Shown here: one piece after another, positions 14,902 through 19,842 of the stretch
Position numbering within the stretch: position 1 is the first letter of the stretch
Layout: each line of letters begins with the position of its first letter
Origin: Caldilinea sp.
GTDB lineage: Bacteria; Chloroflexota; Anaerolineae; Caldilineales; Caldilineaceae
Length of the DNA: 19,842 nucleotides
Assembly: GCA_026389955.1 (NCBI GenBank)
Contig: JAPLGY010000196.1
Coordinates: 1-19,842, forward strand
Reading direction: 5' to 3'
The notes under the pieces: model-generated
The model's database searches: none
What the model saw: only the letters and a program-made list of their open reading frames with translations
Told to the model about the DNA's origin: nothing
Program-made: the position numbers and the translations under genes

Positions 14902-15705
14902 TCAAGCTTCCCGTCGTCCGATCGTGGCATTGGCGCCCATGGCCAGGTTTCCCCCATCCAGGCCGATCACTGCGCCGGTGGTGAAGGCAGAGGCATCCGA
15001 GGCCAGAAAGATCACGAGTCCTTTGATATCGTCTGGGATTCCTAGTCGGCCCATCGGGATGCCGCGCAAGAAGCGTTCGCGCAGCCCGGGGGTCTTTTCC
15101 ATGCGCAGGTCAAAGGCGGGGTTGGTGATCTGTGCAGGTGCGATGGCATTGACGCGCACCCCTCGGTCGGCCCATTCCAGGCTGAGTTCGCGAGTCATCT
15201 GGGCGACGCCGGCCTGGGCGATGCTGTAGGCAAAGTTGCCGCGGCCCAGGGTGCGCACGCCACCGATCGAGGACATGTTGAGGATGCTGCCTTTGCCGCG
15301 AGCCAGCATACGGCGGCCTGCTTCCTGGCAGGAGATAAACTTGCTGACCAGCGTCGACTGCAACATCTGCATCAAATGTTCTACTGAGATCTCCTCGGGG
15401 TGGCCCAGCACATTGCCGCCTGGAATATTCACGGCCACGTCAATCTGTCCGAATGTTTGATCGAGCTGTGTGTACATGGCTCGAATCTGTGTTTCGTCCC
15501 AGACATCGCAGACCACGGGCAGGACGTGCCGGCCTTGTTGGCGAATGAGTGCAGCCGTCTCGTGCAGGCCGGGCTCGTTGACGTCGGCGATCAGCAGGTC
15601 TGCGCCGATTTCAGCCAGGGCCAGTGCGGCTGCGCGGCCCATATTCTGGGCGGCGCCTGTGACCAGCGCCACGCGGCCGGTCAGGTCAAAGAGTGGGTGA
15701 ACCAT
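14902..15705 (-). CDS. SDR-family protein with Gln in place of the catalytic Lys
   Basis: A 267-residue SDR with AGAGGA before its ATG. The cofactor motif is TGAAQNMG (16-23), where the middle Gly is Asn. S145/S146 and Y160 are present, but the YxxxK lysine is Q164 (YSIAQAG, codon CAG at 15216-15214). The NNAG stretch is VNIPG (about 92-96). The C terminus DGGNLAMGANA resembles the SDR at 6683-7507. The protein is otherwise full length and well formed, so it is not an obvious pseudogene. It may be a slow or altered oxidoreductase, a partner subunit for another SDR, or inactive. It begins 15 nt after the Ldh_2-family gene and is followed by the hydroxyacid dehydrogenase. Confidence 0.9.
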   Translation of the reverse strand: MVHPLFDLTGRVALVTGAAQNMGRAAALALAEIGADLLIADVNEPGLHETAALIRQQGRHVLPVVCDVWDETQIRAMYTQLDQTFGQIDVAVNIPGGNVLGHPEEISVEHLMQMLQSTLVSKFISCQEAGRRMLARGKGSILNMSSIGGVRTLGRGNFAYSIAQAGVAQMTRELSLEWADRGVRVNAIAPAQITNPAFDLRMEKTPGLRERFLRGIPMGRLGIPDDIKGLVIFLASDASAFTTGAVIGLDGGNLAMGANATIGRREA

Positions 15706-15720
15706 AAATCCTCTGGTGTT

Positions 15721-16800
15721 TTAACGGGTGAAAAGTTGTTCAGCATCCAGACCGACATCTTCGGCTGTGCCGCGCAGGCTGGCGACGACGTCTGGCGGCA
15801 GCAGGATTCCATTGGCCAGAGCTTGTTCCTGTCGTTCGAGTTCGATTTCGCCGGGCAGGTAGATGCGTTCTGCGTCTTTGGCGAGGGGTGCGGATTTGAT
15901 TTCCTGGATCATGTGGTCCATGCGTGTTTTGAACTGGCCGATCGGCATGATCTGGCCGATATCGATGGCGATGAAGGCATGGCCTTCGTTGGTGGGGGTG
16001 GGCAGGTCGAGGACCCAGCTGCTCACCTCGCTCAGGATACCTGCCCCTGTCAGCACGGCGGTCAGAATTTCGACCATGACGGCCAGTCCATAGCCTTTGT
16101 GGCCGGCCATAGGGACTTGGACGGTTTTTTCGGGAAACTGGCTGTAATCGCGGGTGGGCAGCCCTTCTTCGTCGACCAGCCAGGTTTCGGGGATAGGTTG
16201 GCCGAGGGTTTTGGCGGCATAGATTTTGGTTGCGGCCACGGCGCTGGTGGCGATGTCCAGGAAGACCGGTTTTTCTGTGCCGGCGGGGGCTGCATAGGCG
16301 ATGGGGTTGGTGCCCAGCACCCTGCCTTTGGCGCCTGGCACGGCCATACAGGGGTCGACGTTGCACATGGACATGCCAAACATATCCTGGCGGGCGGCCA
16401 GGTTGGCGTAGAAGCCGGCGGCGCCGTAGTGGCTGCTCTGTTTGACCCCTACAAAGCCGATCCCGCTTGCTTTGGCCTTGTGCATCGCCAGTTCCATCGA
16501 ACGGTAGGAGACGGCAGGGGGCATGGCGTCGTGGGCGTCGACCAGAGCCCAGGCGGGCCCTTGGGCGGCCACGGTTTCGTGGGCGTCGGCCCGGATGCGG
16601 CCGGAACGCACGTTTTTGAGCAGCCCGCGCAGCTGTCGGGTGCCGTGGGTAAAGGTGCCCAGGGTGTCTGTGGTGACCAAGACTTCGGCGGTCAGCCGGG
16701 CATCTTCTGCGTTGAGCCCGCTCAGACGCATGGCTTCGAGGCAGAAGCGGGTCAGCTCTTGTGGTGTCACCCGGGTGCCGGTCAGCGATGTTGCGCTCAC
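15721..16800 (-). CDS. Ldh_2 family malate/L-lactate/2,3-diketogulonate-type dehydrogenase
   Basis: A 359-residue NAD(P)-dependent oxidoreductase of the Ldh_2 (malate/L-sulfolactate/ureidoglycolate/YiaK) family. The start is taken as GTG 16800, with AGGAGG 4 nt upstream; an in-frame ATG at 16830 lies beyond that site and would overlap the gap to the previous gene. Family motifs are THGTRQL (51-57, with the catalytic His), SSHYGAAGFYANLA, LGTNPIAYAAP and HKGYGLAVMVEIL. These enzymes do not use a Rossmann fold and reduce 2-oxo acids. In this setting a keto sugar acid such as a diketogulonate-like compound is plausible, but the substrate is not determined by sequence. Gaps are 40 nt to the preceding SDR and 15 nt to the next. 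Confidence 0.92.
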   Translation of the reverse strand: MSATSLTGTRVTPQELTRFCLEAMRLSGLNAEDARLTAEVLVTTDTLGTFTHGTRQLRGLLKNVRSGRIRADAHETVAAQGPAWALVDAHDAMPPAVSYRSMELAMHKAKASGIGFVGVKQSSHYGAAGFYANLAARQDMFGMSMCNVDPCMAVPGAKGRVLGTNPIAYAAPAGTEKPVFLDIATSAVAATKIYAAKTLGQPIPETWLVDEEGLPTRDYSQFPEKTVQVPMAGHKGYGLAVMVEILTAVLTGAGILSEVSSWVLDLPTPTNEGHAFIAIDIGQIMPIGQFKTRMDHMIQEIKSAPLAKDAERIYLPGEIELERQEQALANGILLPPDVVASLRGTAEDVGLDAEQLFTR

Positions 16801-16840
16801 AAATCCTCCTGTATCAATGGGACGGTGCAAAAAAATGGGG

Positions 16841-17626
16841 CTACCAGAGGGTGGTTCCTCCGTCCATCACCACCACGCTGCCGGTCATAAACGAGGAGGC
16901 AGGCGATGCCAGGTAGACGACCAGCCCTTTGATCTCCTCTTCTTCGCCGTAGCGTTTCATGGGGGTGTTGGCAAGAATGCGTGCGACGATCTCTGGGTTT
17001 TGGCGGCTGGCGGCGGTCTGGGCGGTGAGCATGGTGCCAGGGGCAATTGCGTTGACGCGAATGCCGTAGGGGGCCCAGTCGGTCGCCATGCCCCGTGTCA
17101 ACTGGGCCACACCGGCTTTGGCGACGCAGTAGGGCACGTTGTGGCGGGGCGTGATGTTGCTGATCACCAAGGCATTGATCGAGGCCAGGTTGATAATGAC
17201 TCCGCCTTGTCCGCGGTCGATCATGTGGCGGGCCACCCGCTTGCCGAAGTAGAACATCGACGAGAGATTTGTGTCGAGCATACGCTGCCAGGCGTCGTCG
17301 GGCTCGTCTTCCAGCGCCAGCCCATCCGAGGGCATCCCGGCGTTGTTGACCAGGATATCGATCTTGCCGAGATCGGCCACGACCTGGCTGACGAACGCTT
17401 CGATCGCTGGCGGGTGGGTCACATCGACCTGGCCGAAGCAGCTGCGTCGGCCAAGGGCGGCCAGTTCGGCGGCCACAGCGTGGCCTTCTGTAGTGAGCCG
17501 GTCGCAGAGGGCCACGTCGGCACCGGCTTCGGCGAGGGCCAGCGCCATCTGTCGTCCAAGCCCGCGTGCGCCGCCGGTGACGAGTGCTGTCTGGCCAGAG
17601 AGTTTGAAAAGATCCAGCACGTTCAT
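16841..17626 (-). CDS. Short-chain dehydrogenase/reductase, classical type
   Basis: A 261-residue classical SDR. It has the cofactor motif TGGARGLG (17-24), an intact VNNAG (93-97), S149 and YCVAK with Y166 and K170, plus a short insertion (SNITPRHN) before the Tyr. The fold and length are like gluconate 5-dehydrogenase and 3-oxoacyl-reductase members. The ATG overlaps the stop of the transaldolase-type gene by 4 bp (ATGA), indicating translational coupling. Of the three SDRs in the window this is the only one with fully canonical motifs. It probably oxidises or reduces a hydroxyl of a sugar or sugar acid. Confidence 0.94.
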   Translation of the reverse strand: MNVLDLFKLSGQTALVTGGARGLGRQMALALAEAGADVALCDRLTTEGHAVAAELAALGRRSCFGQVDVTHPPAIEAFVSQVVADLGKIDILVNNAGMPSDGLALEDEPDDAWQRMLDTNLSSMFYFGKRVARHMIDRGQGGVIINLASINALVISNITPRHNVPYCVAKAGVAQLTRGMATDWAPYGIRVNAIAPGTMLTAQTAASRQNPEIVARILANTPMKRYGEEEEIKGLVVYLASPASSFMTGSVVVMDGGTTLW

Positions 17627-18309
17627 GGCAGCTCTGGCCAGCTCTCTTCACCGAACGTCCCCTGCCAGCTTTTCAAAAAGCCGTTCATGCGCTGTTCGGT
17701 GAAGGGATGTTCGTAGAGCAGGCGCATGAACTCCATGCGCAGGGTGCAGAGATCTGCGCCGGCGAGGGCGATCTCGCCGAACAGCCGTGGATAGCGGCCG
17801 CAGGCCAGGATTTTGGTGGTAAAGCCGTAGCGGGTGTAGATATGGCGGATGGGGCTGATCAGGTCGTGGGGGACATCTTCGGCCTGGTCCAGAGGGCCGT
17901 TGAAGATGGCAGCGATATCGGCGCCGGCTTTGGCGGCCAGGTAGGCTTGGGCGAGCGAGGCGATGGCGGTGACGGCCAGACGCAGCGAGGGGAGTTCGGT
18001 TTTGAGCTGCTGCAGGGCTTGCAGTCCGGCCACACTGGCGGGCAGTTTGACGATGATGCGCGGGGAACGGGCGTGCAGCCAGCGGGCCTGGCGCACCATC
18101 GGTTCGGGCGTGTGCCAGCCGACCACCTGCACCAGAAGTGGGCCTGGAGAGGCGTCCAGGAGGGCGTCCAGGGTTTTTTCAGGGTCGGGGCCGGCGGCTG
18201 CAATCAGGCTGGGGTTGGTGGTGACCCCGGCCAACGGGCCCCACCTGCGGGCTTCCAGGATTTCTTTGGGGTTTGAGCTGGCAAGAAATAGGTCAATAAT
18301 TTTCAACAT
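17623..18309 (-). CDS. Transaldolase/fructose-6-phosphate aldolase-type protein
   Basis: A 228-residue protein close in length to the small FSA/TalC-type transaldolases. The Schiff-base Lys is K88 (IIVKLPAS). VTTNPSL (29-35), the TAIASLAQAYLAAKAGAD strand-helix and KILACGRYPRLFGEIALAGAD are family segments. The N-terminal LDT motif reads LFLASSN, so the usual active-site Asp aligns with A10. F136 appears where FSA has Tyr and classical transaldolases have Phe. It could cleave or transfer dihydroxyacetone or a related unit from a keto sugar or keto acid. The gene overlaps the UxaE-type gene by 7 bp and the following SDR by 4 bp. There is no strong ribosome-binding site, which fits translational coupling. 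Confidence 0.88.
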   Translation of the reverse strand: MLKIIDLFLASSNPKEILEARRWGPLAGVTTNPSLIAAAGPDPEKTLDALLDASPGPLLVQVVGWHTPEPMVRQARWLHARSPRIIVKLPASVAGLQALQQLKTELPSLRLAVTAIASLAQAYLAAKAGADIAAIFNGPLDQAEDVPHDLISPIRHIYTRYGFTTKILACGRYPRLFGEIALAGADLCTLRMEFMRLLYEHPFTEQRMNGFLKSWQGTFGEESWPELP

Positions 18310-19842
18310 CCAAGTTGCTGGTAGGCCTGGTAGAATGCCGGGGAGAGCGTGTAGAACTGCTCTCGGCAGAGGAACTGTCCATCTGGGCTGCGCCGTCCGA
18401 CGTAAGCAAAGCTGAAATGATGGAAGAGAGCGTCGTGGGGAGAAGGGTGGTTCAGGTCAGTCTGGTCGAGGCAGGCCCGGGCAAAGGGGGAGTTGGCGGT
18501 GTGGCGGGCGTAGGCCAGGGCGTCTTCCCACCAGCGGCGGAAGAGTTCGGGGTAGAAGTCGGCGAGCACGGCGGCAAAGAGCAGCTGCAGGTTGGGGGAC
18601 ACCTTGAAGTGGCTGCGTCCGGCGGTGGCGCGGCCGATCGCCTGGCGTGTAGCTGCGCTCAGATCGTCGCCCGAATGAAAGTCGGCCATCACGCCGCAGC
18701 CCTCGGCGAGGGTGCAGAGGGTGCGTGCCCGTTTTTCCAAGCCTGCCAGCCCATCCTCCCCGCGGTAGTCGGTGCCTTTTTCGACGCCGAAATTGGGGGC
18801 GACATGGGTGAGGGGAATCCCGCGTCGTTCCGCTTCCAGCAGCACAAACATCAATTCGTCTTCCGAAGTCAGGCAGGCGAAGGTTGGGAGGTCGTTGGGG
18901 TGTTCGTCGATGCTGAGTTCCAGGTCAAAAGGGACGTCGGCTTTGAGGGTTTTCAGGTGTGCGTACATGGCTTCGACGGCGGCCAGGGCTCCCCAGTATT
19001 TGCCAGCCAGCCGGCACAGCGTGGATTCGTCGGGGCGGTAGGTGTAGCCGCCGATCTGCCGTCCCTGGCGATGGAACGAGAGCAAAGCGTGTCGGGTCGG
19101 TCTGTCGGGGAGGGTGCTTTCGAGCGGAGGGGGGCTGTCCATTGCGGCGTAGTTCAACACATCTGACACATCGAACGTATAGAAAGAGTAGTAGCGGGTG
19201 GCCTCCAGCAGACGTCTGGCGCGTGCCAGCCCATCGGCTCCCCGTTTGACCTGGATGTGGTCTGCGTCTGCGCCGTAGGCGCAGCGGGGTCCATGTCGGA
19301 GCGCATTCAAGACGCCGGCCACCCAGAGCCCTTCGTAGGTGCTGCCGGTGTAGCCGGTTTCGATCTCGCCGAAACCAAAGGCAACGTTGCGTTCGGAGGG
19401 CAGCCCGTCGAGCAGTGTGTTCAAAAAGTGGAGTTCGCGCACAGAATTTTGAATGGCATTGGTTGTCAGGGGGCGTTGCTGCAGCGTGGCCCAGATCGCC
19501 GGCCAGACTGCGGTGGTCATGCGGGTGCCGATCCCCAGCCGTGGCACAGGTCCCAGCGCCTGGGGGCTCCGGCTGGGTGCCAGGATGCGTGCGTAGCGGT
19601 CGACCACGGCAGCGTCGGTGGGGTAGAGAGCGAGCTGCACAGAGGGCTGGCCGGCGAGGCTCTTGCTGCCAATGGGGGGGCCGAGCACGGCTGCGGCAGA
19701 GGAGGTTCCGATCGACAGGAAGACTTGCTGGCCGTCTTTTAGGCTGGCCAGCAGGGGGGTGGTCTCTTGCCAGCGGTCAGCGGCGGCGTGGGGGTGCAGC
19801 CCGTCGCTGGCTGGCAGCGGGGCGCCGGTGGCGGCAGCGTGG
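18303..19842 (-). CDS. uxaE: Tagaturonate epimerase (UxaE) family protein, 5' end outside the window
   Basis: The frame is open from a possible GTG at 19688 all the way to the window edge (about 51 further codons with no stop, reading ...LLASLKDGQQVFLSIGT), so the true start lies beyond 19842 and the protein has at least 512 residues. Counting from 19688, the segments GADADHI (139-145), DLELSIDEHP, and DFHSGDDLS followed by FKVSPNLQ match my recollection of the UxaE family, metal-dependent epimerases of which the characterised Thermotoga member converts D-tagaturonate to D-fructuronate. Here no uronate isomerase, mannonate oxidoreductase or KDG kinase lies next to it, so the substrate may be a different keto sugar or keto acid. 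It is the most upstream minus-strand gene seen and overlaps the transaldolase-type gene. Confidence 0.8.
   Translation of the reverse strand, partial: HAAATGAPLPASDGLHPHAAADRWQETTPLLASLKDGQQVFLSIGTSSAAAVLGPPIGSKSLAGQPSVQLALYPTDAAVVDRYARILAPSRSPQALGPVPRLGIGTRMTTAVWPAIWATLQQRPLTTNAIQNSVRELHFLNTLLDGLPSERNVAFGFGEIETGYTGSTYEGLWVAGVLNALRHGPRCAYGADADHIQVKRGADGLARARRLLEATRYYSFYTFDVSDVLNYAAMDSPPPLESTLPDRPTRHALLSFHRQGRQIGGYTYRPDESTLCRLAGKYWGALAAVEAMYAHLKTLKADVPFDLELSIDEHPNDLPTFACLTSEDELMFVLLEAERRGIPLTHVAPNFGVEKGTDYRGEDGLAGLEKRARTLCTLAEGCGVMADFHSGDDLSAATRQAIGRATAGRSHFKVSPNLQLLFAAVLADFYPELFRRWWEDALAYARHTANSPFARACLDQTDLNHPSPHDALFHHFSFAYVGRRSPDGQFLCREQFYTLSPAFYQAYQQLGC

Noticed and set aside
15400..16890. 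A 496-codon plus-strand open frame antisense to the Ldh_2-family gene
   Set aside because: Gly/Asp/His-rich translation typical of a shadow frame; the minus strand shows complete Ldh_2 motifs and ribosome-binding sites.
1..19842. tRNA, rRNA, insertion sequence or phage genes
   Set aside because: I saw no cloverleaf-like segment, transposase, integrase or terminal inverted repeat anywhere in the window.

Overview
The window is GC-rich and almost fully coding. It looks like one catabolic locus for sugar acids or other hydroxy/oxo acids, from a free-living bacterium. I infer Chloroflexota (Anaerolineae/Caldilinea-like). The reasons are the Tat-type lipoprotein signal with an Ala/Pro-rich tether after the lipobox Cys in the solute-binding protein, the many carbohydrate-type CUT1 and short-chain dehydrogenase (SDR) genes, and the GC content. 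No rRNA or marker gene confirms this.

Layout. Positions 1-203 hold a short tandem repeat and a sigma70-like promoter whose -10 lies inside a GTATAC palindrome. A plus-strand operon follows: a frameshifted 2-hydroxyacid dehydrogenase (204-1282), a GntR/FCD regulator, the E1-alpha, E1-beta and E2 subunits of a 2-oxoacid (acetoin/pyruvate-type) dehydrogenase complex, an M24 peptidase-like hydrolase and an SDR. A second promoter carrying the same 13-bp palindrome (7576-7588), followed by a leader with three 17-bp repeats, starts a transport and catabolism unit: a CUT1 solute-binding lipoprotein, two permeases, an enolase-superfamily (mandelate racemase subgroup) sugar-acid dehydratase/racemase candidate and an UlaG-like metallo-beta-lactamase lactonase candidate. 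A 12-bp-stem hairpin at 13022-13064 separates this from a convergent minus-strand operon. Read from the right edge, that operon holds a UxaE-type (tagaturonate epimerase family) protein cut by the window edge, a transaldolase/FSA-type enzyme, an SDR, an Ldh_2-family dehydrogenase, a second SDR with an altered active site, an intact 2-hydroxyacid dehydrogenase and an HpcH/HpaI aldolase.

How it may work (inference). The ABC system imports a sugar-acid-like compound. The lactonase and dehydratase would make a 2-keto-3-deoxy acid, which the HpcH/HpaI aldolase would split to pyruvate (or a related oxo acid) and an aldehyde. Dehydrogenases, the epimerase and the aldolase/transaldolase would interconvert side intermediates. 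The E1/E2 complex would oxidatively decarboxylate the resulting 2-oxo acid or cleave an acetoin-like product. No E3 (lipoamide dehydrogenase) and no ABC ATPase is encoded here, so both must be supplied from elsewhere. The GntR protein is the best candidate to bind both GTATACTGTATAC operators. The two arms carry parallel enzyme sets (a hydroxyacid dehydrogenase plus an SDR lacking the usual NNAG motif in each), and the combination does not match any single pathway I know.
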